DNA from: Acidisphaera sp. S103
Lineage (GTDB): Bacteria; Pseudomonadota; Alphaproteobacteria; Acetobacterales; Acetobacteraceae
Assembly (NCBI RefSeq): GCF_009765975.1
Contig: NZ_LMUJ01000032.1
Location: 265,548 to 329,547, forward strand
Direction of reading: 5' to 3'
DNA: 64,000 nucleotides
Below, one piece after another: positions 45,753-55,472 of this stretch (the stretch's first letter is position 1; each line of letters starts with the position of its first letter). Position numbers and translations under genes: made by a program. The notes under the pieces are model-generated. The model was not told the origin of the DNA, did not search any database, and was given only the letters and a program-made list of their open reading frames with translations.

Positions 45753-47629
45753 GCCTCGGCACGCCGGCAATCGTTCATGCGGACGCGCCATCCTGGGCGC
45801 GCCTGCGCCGCGTCGCGTTCATGCTGGACATGGGCATCGGTTTTGTCTGTGAGACGATTGGCGCGATACTCGTGCTGGCCGAGGTCGTCATCCTCTTCTC
45901 CGGCGTCGTCTCGCGCTATCTGCTCGACAGTCCGTTGTTCTGGACCGACGAACTCGCGAACTTTCTGTTCCTTTGGCTATCCATGCTGGGCGTCGTGGTG
46001 GCGCTACGCCGCGACGGGCATATGCGGCTGACCACGCTCGCCAACTGGATGCCGGCGCACATCGCGAACTGGTTCGCCGCCGTTGCGGCCCTGGTGGTGA
46101 TCGCCTTCGTGCTGGAAGTCCTGATGCCGGCGGCGCAGTACTGGGATCAGGAACGTTTCGTAGAATTGATCTCGTTGCAGATTTCCGATGGCTACCGCGT
46201 CGTCGCCATACTCGTCGGCACCACGCTCGCCGCGACCATCGCGCTGCTCCGGCTGTTGGAAACGACGACCCCGCGCAGTTTTGGCCTCGCACTGGTCACG
46301 GTCGCGGGCATCGCGGCCTTGTTGTGGGCTGGCCAGTCAGTGCTGCTGACCATGGGATTCGGCAGCCTGATCATCTTCTTCGTTATCATCGTCGCCGCCT
46401 GCGTCGCCATCGGCGTGCCGATTGCGTTCGCATTCGGTATAGCAACGATGTCCTACCTGGGCCTGACCAGTAGCCTGCCGCTGTCCGTTGTGGTGAACCG
46501 GATGGATGAGGGCATGTCGAACCTGTTGCTGCTCTCGGTGCCGATGTTCGTGTTCCTCGGCCTGCTGATGGAAATGACGGGTATCGCGCGGGTCATGGTC
46601 GCGTTCCTCGCCGCACTGGTGGGCCATGTGCGAGGCGGCCTGTCGTACGTGCTGCTGGGGGCGATGTATCTGGTGTCCGGCATTTCCGGGTCGAAGGCCG
46701 CCGACATGGCAGCGGTCGCGCCGGTGCTGTTCCCCGAGATGCAGGCCCGCGGTTCGCACCCCGGCGAACTCGCCGCCTTGCTGGCGAGTTCCAGCGCGAT
46801 GTCGGAGACAATCCCGCCCAGCCTGGTGTTGATCACGATCGGATCGGTGACCAATGTTTCGATCACGGCGCTGTTCACCGGCGGCCTGCTGCCGGCGGCG
46901 GTGGCGGCGCTCGCGCTCGTTGTGGTGTGCTGGTTCCGCTCGCGTCACATGGATACCGGCGGCGGAAAACGCGCGCCGCTGAAACAGATTCTGCTGACAT
47001 TTGTCATCGCTGTCCCCGGCCTCACCTTGCCGTTCGTGATCCGAGCGGCGGTGATCGAAGGCGTGGCGACCGCGACCGAGGTCTCCACCGTCGGCGTCGT
47101 CTACACCGCAATGCTCGGGCTGCTGGTCTACCGCCAGTTCGACTGGCGGCGGATCTATCCGATTCTCGTCGATACTGTTTCGTTGACCGGCGCCGTGATG
47201 CTGATCATCGGCACCGCGACGGCGATGGCCTGGGCACTGACGCAGTCCGGTTTTTCGCAGTGGCTTGTCGTGGTGATGGCGTCTGTGCCCGGCGGCAAGC
47301 TTGGCTTCCTCGCCATCACGGCGGTGACGTTCGTGGTTCTCGGCAGTGTGCTGGAAGGTATTCCGGCCATTGTGCTGTTCGGCCCGTTGCTGTTCCCCGT
47401 CGCCAAGTCGATGGGCGTAAACGAGGTCCATTACGCATTGGTGATCATCCTGGCGATGGGCATCGGCCTGTTCGCGCCGCCATTCGGCGTGGGGTTCTAT
47501 GGCGCATGCGCGATCGGACGTGTCTCTCCCGACGACGCATTTGGACGCATGTGGCCTTATCTCGCGGCGTTGGCGGTGGCTCTCGCGATCGTTGTCGCGG
47601 TGCCCTGGCTCTCGATCGGCTTCCTGTGA
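45749..47629 (+). CDS. Fused TRAP transporter permease (DctQ-DctM)
   Basis: Integral membrane protein of 626 residues joining the small (DctQ) and large (DctM) TRAP subunits. Residues ~25-190 are DctQ (LVLAEVVILFSGVVSRYLLDSPLFWTDELANFLFLW split over two helices). From ~205 on is the DctM body (GIPIAFAFG-like segments, LLSVPMFVFLGLLMEMTG, GAMYLVSGISGSKAADM). Fused forms are common in some alphaproteobacteria. It works with the preceding binding protein to import an organic acid using the sodium or proton gradient. Confidence 0.92.
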   Translation: MSLGTPAIVHADAPSWARLRRVAFMLDMGIGFVCETIGAILVLAEVVILFSGVVSRYLLDSPLFWTDELANFLFLWLSMLGVVVALRRDGHMRLTTLANWMPAHIANWFAAVAALVVIAFVLEVLMPAAQYWDQERFVELISLQISDGYRVVAILVGTTLAATIALLRLLETTTPRSFGLALVTVAGIAALLWAGQSVLLTMGFGSLIIFFVIIVAACVAIGVPIAFAFGIATMSYLGLTSSLPLSVVVNRMDEGMSNLLLLSVPMFVFLGLLMEMTGIARVMVAFLAALVGHVRGGLSYVLLGAMYLVSGISGSKAADMAAVAPVLFPEMQARGSHPGELAALLASSSAMSETIPPSLVLITIGSVTNVSITALFTGGLLPAAVAALALVVVCWFRSRHMDTGGGKRAPLKQILLTFVIAVPGLTLPFVIRAAVIEGVATATEVSTVGVVYTAMLGLLVYRQFDWRRIYPILVDTVSLTGAVMLIIGTATAMAWALTQSGFSQWLVVVMASVPGGKLGFLAITAVTFVVLGSVLEGIPAIVLFGPLLFPVAKSMGVNEVHYALVIILAMGIGLFAPPFGVGFYGACAIGRVSPDDAFGRMWPYLAALAVALAIVVAVPWLSIGFL

Positions 47630-47797
47630 CCGCGGAGCCTGTGGGCTCAGTTACAAATTTCTTCCGGCCGATCCGCTTCCGGCATTGGGCGCTTTGAAAT
47701 CGGAGATTTGAATCAAGGGGAAGGGGGCCAACTGGCCGAGCTCGCCGTGTCACGCGACTGATTCAAGCAGCTCAGCGTTTCTCGCCACCCGGCACAG

Positions 47798-47938
47798 TCA
47801 ATTGACCGGTTCCTCCGCGTCCGCCGAGTAGACGAAACGCGATTTGTTGTTGTCCAGGTTGCCTGAATCCGCGAACGTGGCCTTGCAACGACCGAGAACC
47901 TGGCGCATGCCGGTTTTGGGCGCCGACAGGTTCGTCAT
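47798..47938 (-). CDS. Small hypothetical protein (46 aa)
   Basis: Candidate gene in the gap between the TRAP operon and the EmrA-like gene. It encodes a polar 46-residue peptide (MTNLSAPKTGMRQVLGRC to an acidic end). Third codon positions are mostly G/C like real genes here, and AGG precedes the ATG by four bases. I recognise no family. The remaining parts of 47630-48100 show nothing else supportable. It could be a chance frame. Confidence 0.35.
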   Translation of the reverse strand: MTNLSAPKTGMRQVLGRCKATFADSGNLDNNKSRFVYSADAEEPVN

Positions 47939-48100
47939 ACTACCTGCATGAGATCCCACACCGAGCGATCCTGATTGCTCCTTCGAGGAGGCCCGCCGGA
48001 AGCCCCGTGTCTTAAGGGCGGCCGAGGTATCTTTCCGGCCTGGATGAATGGTGGCCTTTCGACACAGTCCGTTTCGTTCCACTTGCAACGGGTGCCCGAT

Positions 48101-49654
48101 ATGACCGAGCAAAGCGACAAAACAGGTTCGATCAATGCGCAACCAGCAGTGAATGAAGATGCTTCGGCTGCCCACGACGCGAAACCAGCGGAGACACCGC
48201 TGGAATCCGGCCCCGTGCCGCAGGAGCCCCGAAAGGCTACGCGGAAGCGAAAGCTTCTGTTCGGTGTGCTCGGCGTTGCTGTCCTGGCGGTTGTCCTCGT
48301 GTTCGGCATCCCGTGGGTCAAGGCGATGCTCAGCACCGTCTCCACGGACGACGCCTACGTGAACGGGCACGTAACGTTTGTTGCGCCCCGCGTGGCGGGA
48401 CAGATTTCCCGCGTTCTGGTGGATGACAACAACCGCGTGCGCAAGGGCGATCTCCTCGCCGAACTGGACAAGGAGCCATACCAGGTTGTGGTCTCCGAGA
48501 AGCAGGCAGCGGTCGACACCGCGAAAGCGGACCTGCAAGCAGCCACCGCGGCGGCGCGCGCGGTCGAAGCGCAGGCAGTGAGTCAGCGCTGGAACCTGCA
48601 ACACGCTGTGGAGGGTGTCGACAGCCAGGTCGCTCTGCTGCACGCGCGGGTCGCCACCATCGCCAAGAGCAAGGCTGCACTGGTGTTGGCGCAGCTTCAA
48701 TTCGATCGGGCGCGGCAACTGGTCCCCCGGGGAGATACGCCGCGCGAGGTATTAGACCAGCGGCAAGCGGAGCTGACGACGACTGGCGCAGAACTCGCCG
48801 AAACCTTGGCCGAAGTCTACCAGATTCGCGTCTCGCTGGGGCTGCCGGCCCAGCCGGCCGGGGACGGTGATCTCGGCCAGGTGCCACCCGATCTCGACGA
48901 GACCTTTTCGTCCGTTCTCGAGGCGCAGGCGGAGCTCATTCAGAGCGCTGCTCAGCTTGGTGTCGTGCATTCGTTCGATCAAGGTCCGAAAGAGATGCTC
49001 GACCAGTTCTATAAATTGGGCGACATCAACACCACGTTCGCCCAGTACGCGGCGAACGCCCCGGCCGTCAAGCAGGCCGAGGCGAAACTCGAAGCCGCCA
49101 GGCGCGATCTCGCGCAGGCCCAACTGAATCTTCGTTACTGCGACATCACGGCGGATATCAACGGCGTCGTCACCAGGCGCAACGTCAATCCGGGCAATTT
49201 CGTCCAGGTCGGCCAGAATTTGATGGCGGTTCGCTCGCTTAGCGAGATCTGGGTCGACGCCAACTTCAAAGAAACGCAGTTGCGCGACCTGCGCATCGGG
49301 CTGCCGGTCGATCTGCACGTCGACATGTACGCCGGCAAGCACGTCTTCAAGGGTCGGATATCCGGCTTTACCGAGGGGACCGGGTCGACCCTGGCATTGC
49401 TGCCGCCCGAGAACGCCACGGGTAATTTCATCAAGGTGGTTCAGCGGTTGCCGGTCCGGATCGATCTTGTCGATTACGACCCCGATCAGGAACCTCTGTT
49501 CATCGGCACTTCGGTCGTTCCCGATGTCTACATCAACAAGCAGCCGACCGGCCCGGATGCTGGCAAGTTCCTTCAGACCTCTGTGCCGCCTTCTTCGGGG
49601 GCTGGTTCGGCTGCCGGCGCGCCAATCGCCCGTGCGTCGGGCACTGGGCGATGA
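48101..49654 (+). CDS. emrA: HlyD/EmrA-family efflux adaptor
   Basis: Membrane-fusion adaptor of 517 residues for an MFS multidrug exporter. An acidic cytoplasmic N-terminus leads to one membrane helix (about residues 50-72). STDDAYVNGHVTFVAPRVAGQI and VLVDDNNRVRKGDLLAELD form the first lipoyl half, a long coiled coil spans about 130-340, and the second lipoyl half is CDITADINGVVTRRNVNPGN. VDANFKETQL is diagnostic of EmrA. It is coupled by ATGA to the EmrB-like gene. No repressor gene is adjacent. Confidence 0.9.
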   Translation: MTEQSDKTGSINAQPAVNEDASAAHDAKPAETPLESGPVPQEPRKATRKRKLLFGVLGVAVLAVVLVFGIPWVKAMLSTVSTDDAYVNGHVTFVAPRVAGQISRVLVDDNNRVRKGDLLAELDKEPYQVVVSEKQAAVDTAKADLQAATAAARAVEAQAVSQRWNLQHAVEGVDSQVALLHARVATIAKSKAALVLAQLQFDRARQLVPRGDTPREVLDQRQAELTTTGAELAETLAEVYQIRVSLGLPAQPAGDGDLGQVPPDLDETFSSVLEAQAELIQSAAQLGVVHSFDQGPKEMLDQFYKLGDINTTFAQYAANAPAVKQAEAKLEAARRDLAQAQLNLRYCDITADINGVVTRRNVNPGNFVQVGQNLMAVRSLSEIWVDANFKETQLRDLRIGLPVDLHVDMYAGKHVFKGRISGFTEGTGSTLALLPPENATGNFIKVVQRLPVRIDLVDYDPDQEPLFIGTSVVPDVYINKQPTGPDAGKFLQTSVPPSSGAGSAAGAPIARASGTGR

Positions 49655-51270
49655 CCGGTGCGGTCGCGTCGGCGTCGCCCCTGAATGCCCGACTCCGCCC
49701 GGCGATAAACCCCTGGGTCGTCGCCGCTGTCGTCGTGGTGCCGACCTTCATGGAGGTGCTGGACACCACCATCGCGGTCGTGGCGCTGCGCTATATCGCC
49801 GGTGGGCTGTCGGCCACGGTGGATGACGGCGAATGGGTCATCACCAGCTACCTTGCCGCCAACGCGATCATCCTGCCCATCACAGGCTGGCTGATCGCGC
49901 ATCTTGGACGCCGCAATTATTTCCTGCTTTCCATTGCCGTCTTCACCCTCGCCTCGGGGATGTGCGGCATGGCCACGAGTCTCGGCCAGTTGATCCTGTT
50001 CCGCGTGCTGCAGGGTCTTGCGGGTGGTGGCCTTCAGCCGTCGAGCCAGGGCGTGCTGCTGGACGCCTTCCCGCCCGAGCGGCAAGGCATGGCCATGACG
50101 CTGTTCGGCCTGGCCGCGCTGATCGCGCCCGTCGTCGGCCCTACGCTCGGCGGCTGGATCACCGACAGCTATTCCTGGCGGTGGGTGTTCCTGATCAACA
50201 TTCCCGTTGGTCTTCTGGCTTTGAGTGCGTGTGCCATCACACTCCGGGATCCCGATTATCTCACGGCACAGCGCACCGAGTTGCGGAAGAAACCATTCAG
50301 CTTTGACGGCATTGGCCTGTCGCTGTTGGTCATCGTCGTCGTCTGTTGGGAGGTGACGCTCAGCAAGGGCCAGGAATGGGACTGGCTGGACGACCCGTTC
50401 TGGCGTGTGCAGACGTTGATGATCTTGTTCGCCGTCGGCTTGGTCGCGCTGATCATCTGGGAACTGCGCCATCCGAGCCCGGTCGTGAACTTCCGTCCGT
50501 TGCGAGAACGGAATTTCGTCGCCTGCTGCATCATCATCTTTTGCGCCTTCGCGGTGCTATATGCGTCCAGCACCGCGTTGCCTGCCTTGTTGCAGTCGCT
50601 GTTCGGCTACGATGCCTTGAGCGCCGGACTTGTCATGTCGCCGGCCGGCTTCTTTGCCGTCATCACCATGCCGTTCGTCGGACGCGCGCTCGGTCGTGGA
50701 ACCGATGCGCGGTGGGTGCTTGCCGCGGGTCTCTTGACCATGGCCGTGGGGAGTTACTGGATGTCGCAGATGAACCTGGACATCAGTCCGGGGCAGGCCG
50801 TCTGGCCGCGGGTGGTGCTGATCATCGGGCTTGCGATGTGCTTCGCTCCTGCGAACGTGGCGGCTTATCTCTATACGCCGCTCGCGCTGCGCGGGGCCGC
50901 GGTCGGCCTGTTGAGCCTCCTGCGCAACGAGGGTGGCAGTGTAGGAACTTCGCTGGGTCAGACGGTGCAGGAGCGCCGTGACCAGTTCCACAGCCTCCGC
51001 CTTGGCGAATGGCTCGATCCCTTCAATCCGGCGGTGCGTTCCTTCCTCGATCAGGCGTCCGGACCGTTCCTGCAGCAGAGCGGTGATCCGGTCGCCGCGC
51101 AGCAACAGGCCTTGCAGACGCTGGCAAACCTGCGCCAGCAACAGGCATCGTCGCTCGCCTACTTCGATGTGTTCTGGGTGCTGGCCGTCGTCATGGTTGC
51201 GCTTGTATTCGCTGTGCTGCTGATGAAACGCTCCGTCGCGGAGAAAGGCGCTCGGATCGGATCCGAGTAA
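49651..51270 (+). CDS. emrB: DHA2-family MFS multidrug transporter (EmrB-like)
   Basis: Fourteen-helix proton antiporter of 539 residues. Typical DHA2 motifs are VPTFMEVLDTTIAVVALRYI, WVITSYLAANAIILPITGWL, RVLQGLAGGGLQPSSQ and GPTLGGWITDSYSWRWVFLINIPVG (the antiporter motif C). A C-terminal region rich in Gln follows the second-last helices. It pairs with the upstream EmrA-like adaptor to pump hydrophobic drugs or acids through an outer-membrane channel encoded elsewhere. Confidence 0.92.
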   Translation: MTGAVASASPLNARLRPAINPWVVAAVVVVPTFMEVLDTTIAVVALRYIAGGLSATVDDGEWVITSYLAANAIILPITGWLIAHLGRRNYFLLSIAVFTLASGMCGMATSLGQLILFRVLQGLAGGGLQPSSQGVLLDAFPPERQGMAMTLFGLAALIAPVVGPTLGGWITDSYSWRWVFLINIPVGLLALSACAITLRDPDYLTAQRTELRKKPFSFDGIGLSLLVIVVVCWEVTLSKGQEWDWLDDPFWRVQTLMILFAVGLVALIIWELRHPSPVVNFRPLRERNFVACCIIIFCAFAVLYASSTALPALLQSLFGYDALSAGLVMSPAGFFAVITMPFVGRALGRGTDARWVLAAGLLTMAVGSYWMSQMNLDISPGQAVWPRVVLIIGLAMCFAPANVAAYLYTPLALRGAAVGLLSLLRNEGGSVGTSLGQTVQERRDQFHSLRLGEWLDPFNPAVRSFLDQASGPFLQQSGDPVAAQQQALQTLANLRQQQASSLAYFDVFWVLAVVMVALVFAVLLMKRSVAEKGARIGSE

Positions 51271-51363
51271 GATCAGCACACGCCTCGCGGGCCCGGCCGG
51301 TTTGCGCGCACGCAATAGTTTGCCGCATGATGCTCCATCGTCCAACGAAGCAGGAAAACGCAC

Positions 51364-52515
51364 ATGTTGATGAGCACCGACCGGATCCTGGTCAGTCATG
51401 TCGGCAGTCTGCCGCGCGCCGAAACATTGTCCGATCTACTGATCCGCCAGGAAGCCGGCGAGACGATCGATGCCGCCGAACTGGCCCGGCAGGTGGAGAC
51501 GGCAACCGCGCATGTGATCGGCAAGCAGGTCGAAGCCGGCGTTGACGTGGGCAACGACGGTGAACAGTCGCGCGTTGGCTTCCAGACCTATGTGCCGCGC
51601 TGCCTGTGCGGCTTCGGCGGTGAATCCAAGCGTCCGCCGGCTCGAGATCAGTTGGAATTCCCGAGTTATGTCCGGCAGATGGCTTCGCGTTTTCCGCACT
51701 CGGCGCGCGTAACGAATGCGCCGGCGGCGTTGTCCGAGGTGCGATATGTCAACAGCGCGCCGATCAAGGAAGACGCGGCGCGGCTCAAGCGCATGGGGGG
51801 TCGCTTTAGCGAATGTTTCATGACGGCGCCGTCGCCGGGTATCGTTGCCACGACGATGCTCAACCAGCATTACGATAGCCACGAGGCCTATCTGATGGCT
51901 CTGGCGAAAGCGTTGGCCAACGAATATCGCGCGATTCATGATGCCGGCCTGGTCCTGCAGATCGACAGTCCGGACCTGGCGATGGAACGACATCGGTTTT
52001 TCGGTCATCTGACGGACGCCGAGTTCCTTAAGCAGCTCGAGCTTCATATCGCGGCGATTAATCTCGGCATTGACGGCATTCCCCGCGATCGTATCCGTCT
52101 GCACGTCTGCTGGGGTAACAATGACGGGCCGCATATCCATGACATAGCGATGGCCGCCATCCTTTCGGAATTGTACAGAGCGAATGTTGGCGCACTGTCG
52201 ATCGAGTTCGCCAATCCCAGGCATCAGCATGAATACAGTGCACTGCGTAACAATCCGCTGCCCGCGCATATGCTGCTGATGCCCGGTGTTCTCGACACCA
52301 CCACGAATTTTGTCGAGCATCCGGAAATCGTCGCTCGGCGGCTCGAGGAGGCCGTCTCCGTGGTCGGGGACCGTGAACGTGTGATCGCCGGAACGGATTG
52401 CGGCTTTGGCACGTTCGCTGGCCGCGAATACGTGGCCGACGAGATCGTCTGGGTGAAGCTCGCCGCCGCCGCCGAGGGGGCGCGCATTGCCTCGAATCGG
52501 CTATGGGGCCGGTGA
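51364..52515 (+). CDS. Cobalamin-independent methionine synthase II (MetE C-terminal-like) family protein
   Basis: TIM-barrel protein of 383 residues related to the catalytic half of MetE, without the N-terminal half. The zinc set looks present: His and Cys in RLHVCWGN, Glu in SIEFANPRH, and Cys in GTDCGFGT. Such short forms use other methyl donors or thiol acceptors. HVGSLPRAE and QIDSPDLAMERH are family marks. AGGA eight bases before ATG 51364 supports the start. It is followed seven bases later by an EthD-domain gene, so the two may form a catabolic unit. Confidence 0.86.
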   Translation: MLMSTDRILVSHVGSLPRAETLSDLLIRQEAGETIDAAELARQVETATAHVIGKQVEAGVDVGNDGEQSRVGFQTYVPRCLCGFGGESKRPPARDQLEFPSYVRQMASRFPHSARVTNAPAALSEVRYVNSAPIKEDAARLKRMGGRFSECFMTAPSPGIVATTMLNQHYDSHEAYLMALAKALANEYRAIHDAGLVLQIDSPDLAMERHRFFGHLTDAEFLKQLELHIAAINLGIDGIPRDRIRLHVCWGNNDGPHIHDIAMAAILSELYRANVGALSIEFANPRHQHEYSALRNNPLPAHMLLMPGVLDTTTNFVEHPEIVARRLEEAVSVVGDRERVIAGTDCGFGTFAGREYVADEIVWVKLAAAAEGARIASNRLWGR

Positions 52516-52522
52516 CGGCAAG

Positions 52523-53098
52523 ATGATCGCGGCAATCAGCCTTATGCGGCGTCAGGACGTCAAAAGTCTGACGCAGTTCCGCCGTCACTGGCTCGATATA
52601 CATGGTCCCCTGGTCTGCGCGTTTCCCGGGCTTCGGCGCTACGTGCAATGCCATGTCGTCGCGTCCGCCGCGATGAACGAGGCTGCCCGTTCGATGCGGA
52701 TCGATGGGTTTCCGATCCTGTATTTCGATAGCGACCAGGATCGGACCCGCGCGCATCGCTCACCGGAAATGGCGGCCTGCAATGTCGATTCACGGCAATT
52801 CGTCGGCGCCGTCTCGCGCGTCATCGCGGACGTCTCGGGCGATCCCCGGTCGAATGCGGGACGCTTCAGCCTGATCGAGATCTGGCCCGAGGATGTTTCA
52901 CCCGCACCGAGGTCGGTCCATTACCGGGTACGGGAACAAGGCGCCGCGCCGAATAGTGTCATTCCGCATCTGTCTGTTATCGCCGGCGCCGTGACTCAGA
53001 CCTGGTATGACAGCCTTGTCGACCTGGAATGCGCTGTCGATACGCTGGACGATTCCCGCTCCGCGCGATTTGTTGTCGAAGAGCACTGGCTGGTTTGA
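52523..53098 (+). CDS. EthD-domain protein
   Basis: Protein of 191 residues whose N-terminal half has the EthD dimeric ferredoxin-like pattern (ISLMRRQDVKSLTQFRRHWLDIHGPLVC...LRRYVQCHVV). EthD proteins occur with degradative or tailoring enzymes as accessory proteins. The C-terminal half may be a second, degenerate copy (VHYRVREQG...IAGAVTQTWYDSL). ATG 52523 lies seven bases after the MetE-like stop. The function is unproven. Confidence 0.75.
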   Translation: MIAAISLMRRQDVKSLTQFRRHWLDIHGPLVCAFPGLRRYVQCHVVASAAMNEAARSMRIDGFPILYFDSDQDRTRAHRSPEMAACNVDSRQFVGAVSRVIADVSGDPRSNAGRFSLIEIWPEDVSPAPRSVHYRVREQGAAPNSVIPHLSVIAGAVTQTWYDSLVDLECAVDTLDDSRSARFVVEEHWLV

Positions 53099-53115
53099 CC
53101 GGCCGCTCGTATCCA

Positions 53116-55074
53116 CTACTCGATGCGGTTCAGCGTCAGATCCTCCCCGTGTTCATGCCTTACCAGGCCCGTCACTTGCCCCGTATCGTCCTTCACGAAA
53201 CTAATCTGCGCTGGTAGAGTGGTGGCGAAGAAATCGTGGTCCGTATACGCGTAGATTGGGTATTCGTTGTATCCGGTCACTTGCGCGGACAGGTGATCGT
53301 GGTCCCGGCCGATGATCATCGTCAGGGCGGGACCGGTATATCGCCCCACATAATCATCGAGCAGGGGGGCGGCGATCGTTGTCGGCTCGTGTGGCTTTCG
53401 CTCGTCATCCAGGCGCTGCTGCAATTGCTGCACGACCGCGGCGCTGACGCGCTCAGCCGTGCGGTCCCGGCCATCCTGATGCAGGACCAGTGCCGTCGCC
53501 GGCCTGCCTTCGGTTGCAAGGAAGGTCAACTGGGCAGCCGCCACGGTGTAAAAGAAATCGTGGTCGCTGTAAGCAAAGACGGGAAACTTCTTGCGGTCGG
53601 TTCCCTGCACGAAAAGCTGGTCACCCGCGCGGGTGACCGAAAAAATATAGGTCGGCGTCAGCGCGTAATACCCGACATCCTTGTCCAGCGTGTCGGGGTC
53701 GACTGACACCCGCGTGCGCGGCTTCAACTCCTCGGCGACCCGCTGCTCATAGTCTGCCTGCAACTGACTGGCGCATGCCGGAGTGATGCGTTCCAGGGTC
53801 GTCGCGAGTCCGTTCTTGTAATGAATGACATGATCGACCTTGCCCGATTCGTCGACGACGAAGGTGTTCTGCTCCGCTGATATCGTCAGGAAGAAATCGT
53901 GATCGGCATACGGATATTCCGCGACCTGCGGCATCCCGGTGCGGCCCGTCAGCAAGTGGTCGCCATCGCGCGTCACGGTCATGACCGATCCGGTCGCCAT
54001 GTCCTCGTAGAAGCCTTCGTCTGCTTCGAGCAGCTTTGGATCAACGGTTATCCGTTGGTGCGGCGCGCGGCGATCCGGAAGTCTGGCCTCCTCACCGCCG
54101 GAGGCGGCCGTGGTTGCCGATAGCGGTCCCGCCACGGCCACGGCCAACGGCAGAATGCTGGCCGCAATCAGGAGACGGCTGCGCCGGCTGATGCCCATGG
54201 TCGCCGTTGTCTCGCTCAATATCCGCTCGATGCGAGTGCCGACCGTTGCGGGTCGCGCCATCGCCACGGCGCCAGGAAGACGCTGGCCGCGGGTGGAAAC
54301 GTCCAGCAGGATTTCCGCGTAACCGATCCGGTCGTCCAGACCGACGATGGCGGCATCGTCACTGGCCGCCTCGGCCAGCACCGAAAGGTGGCGTTGCAGC
54401 CACCAACTGAGCGGATTGAACCAGAAGATCGCGCGGTTGACGCTGGCGGCGATTTGGACGGCAAAGTCGCGGCGCGCGACATGCGCGCCTTCGTGCGCCA
54501 GTACCGCCGATCGCTTGGCTGGTGACCACGTTGTATGGTCGCCCGGCAACAGGATGACCGCCCCAAACGTCGCCGGGGCCGCGACACGCGGGCTGGCGCG
54601 CACGTCATGGCGGCCGGTCCAGCTTTCGCGAACCGGGGCCGCCGACCGCATGATCCGCCAGGACAGCGCGAGTCCCACGATCAGCCGCAGGATCAGCATG
54701 GCGGATACCACGGCGTAAAGCAGCACAACGAGGCCTCGCGCCGCCGCCGGCGATGCGGCCGCATGTTGGCTTGCAGGCGCAATCGTATCAACTGATACGA
54801 CGTATCGATTGGGCTGCACGACCGCCGCCTGCGCCTCGGGCTGGGGGGCGGCCAGTATCGGTGCGATCCGCGGCATGGGAAACGCGATGCCGGGCAGTGC
54901 CGCGGCCGCAAGCCTGGTCGCCGCCGGCATGAGCAGCGATGCACCCAGCACCAGCGTCCATGCGGCAAGCAACACATGCGGATTGCGTGTGCGGCAAAGC
55001 TTCAAACCAAGACCGACCACAGCCGCAAGCAAGAGCGAGCGTACCGCCGCTCCGACCAGCATTTCCAGCATCAC
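53116..55074 (-). CDS. M56-family (BlaR1-like) sensor metallopeptidase with three C-terminal repeats
   Basis: Membrane antirepressor-type protein of 652 residues. Several hydrophobic helices span residues 5-140, and the zinc motif HEGAH (194-198) is followed by WFNPLSWWLQ and EAASDDAA (third ligand region), as in BlaR1/MecR1. A further membrane helix is at ~300-320. Instead of a penicillin-binding domain, the C-terminus has three similar units of about 110 residues, each with Y-x-DHDFF (389-395, 502-508, 610-616). It overlaps blaI-like by ATGA. In the family, ligand sensing triggers cleavage of the repressor; the ligand here is unknown. Confidence 0.88.
   Translation of the reverse strand: MMLEMLVGAAVRSLLLAAVVGLGLKLCRTRNPHVLLAAWTLVLGASLLMPAATRLAAAALPGIAFPMPRIAPILAAPQPEAQAAVVQPNRYVVSVDTIAPASQHAAASPAAARGLVVLLYAVVSAMLILRLIVGLALSWRIMRSAAPVRESWTGRHDVRASPRVAAPATFGAVILLPGDHTTWSPAKRSAVLAHEGAHVARRDFAVQIAASVNRAIFWFNPLSWWLQRHLSVLAEAASDDAAIVGLDDRIGYAEILLDVSTRGQRLPGAVAMARPATVGTRIERILSETTATMGISRRSRLLIAASILPLAVAVAGPLSATTAASGGEEARLPDRRAPHQRITVDPKLLEADEGFYEDMATGSVMTVTRDGDHLLTGRTGMPQVAEYPYADHDFFLTISAEQNTFVVDESGKVDHVIHYKNGLATTLERITPACASQLQADYEQRVAEELKPRTRVSVDPDTLDKDVGYYALTPTYIFSVTRAGDQLFVQGTDRKKFPVFAYSDHDFFYTVAAAQLTFLATEGRPATALVLHQDGRDRTAERVSAAVVQQLQQRLDDERKPHEPTTIAAPLLDDYVGRYTGPALTMIIGRDHDHLSAQVTGYNEYPIYAYTDHDFFATTLPAQISFVKDDTGQVTGLVRHEHGEDLTLNRIE
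53119..54050 (-). repeat. Three tandem ~110-residue units in the M56 protein
   Basis: The units begin at about residues 343, 457 and 567, with VDPKLLEADEGFY, VDPDTLDKDVGYY and APLLDDYVGRY. Each has the order L-D..x-G-x-Y, T-x-x-R-x-G/H-D-x-L, then YPxYAYxDHDFF-like and a final RT/E-R-I/V. The pattern recalls DUF3471-type beta domains. The repeats are diverged, so the array is old. Confidence 0.7.
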
Positions 55075-55451
55075 CCCCTCCGTTGCCTCGCCTTGGCGAT
55101 CTTGGCGGCGAATTGTTGCAGTTCACGCGAATCCAGCATGTCGGTGTCGACCATGCCGACAAGCACTTCCTCGACCGATCCGTTGCACAGCCAGTCGGCG
55201 ATCCGCCGCACCGCCCGAGCGGCCACTGCGCGGCGCGCTTCGGCTGCCTCGAACACGTAGGTCCGGCCTTGCACCGAATGCGTCACGAAACCTTTGTCCT
55301 CCAATCGTCGCAGCACGGTGCGCACCGTGGATTCCTTCAGCGGCCGCGACAGTTGTTCTCGTACTGCCTCCGACGTCAGCGGACCGCCGGCCCAGACCAA
55401 CTGCATCACATCACGTTCAAGATCGCCGAGTTCCGTCGAATTTTCCGTCAT
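55071..55451 (-). CDS. BlaI/MecI/CopY-family transcriptional repressor
   Basis: Winged-helix repressor of 126 residues: LGDLERDVMQLVWAGGPLTSEAVREQL (helices 1-2), KESTVRTVLRRLEDKGFV (recognition helix) and SVQGRTYVFEAAE (wing). The C-terminal dimerisation region has VEEVLVGMVD. It is co-transcribed with the M56 sensor, the standard pair in which the sensor inactivates the repressor. The start at 55451 begins at the family N-terminus; the longer frame to 55508 crosses the likely operator. Confidence 0.9.
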   Translation of the reverse strand: MTENSTELGDLERDVMQLVWAGGPLTSEAVREQLSRPLKESTVRTVLRRLEDKGFVTHSVQGRTYVFEAAEARRAVAARAVRRIADWLCNGSVEEVLVGMVDTDMLDSRELQQFAAKIAKARQRRG

Positions 55452-55472
55452 TGCCCTGCTATCGCCTGTAGT

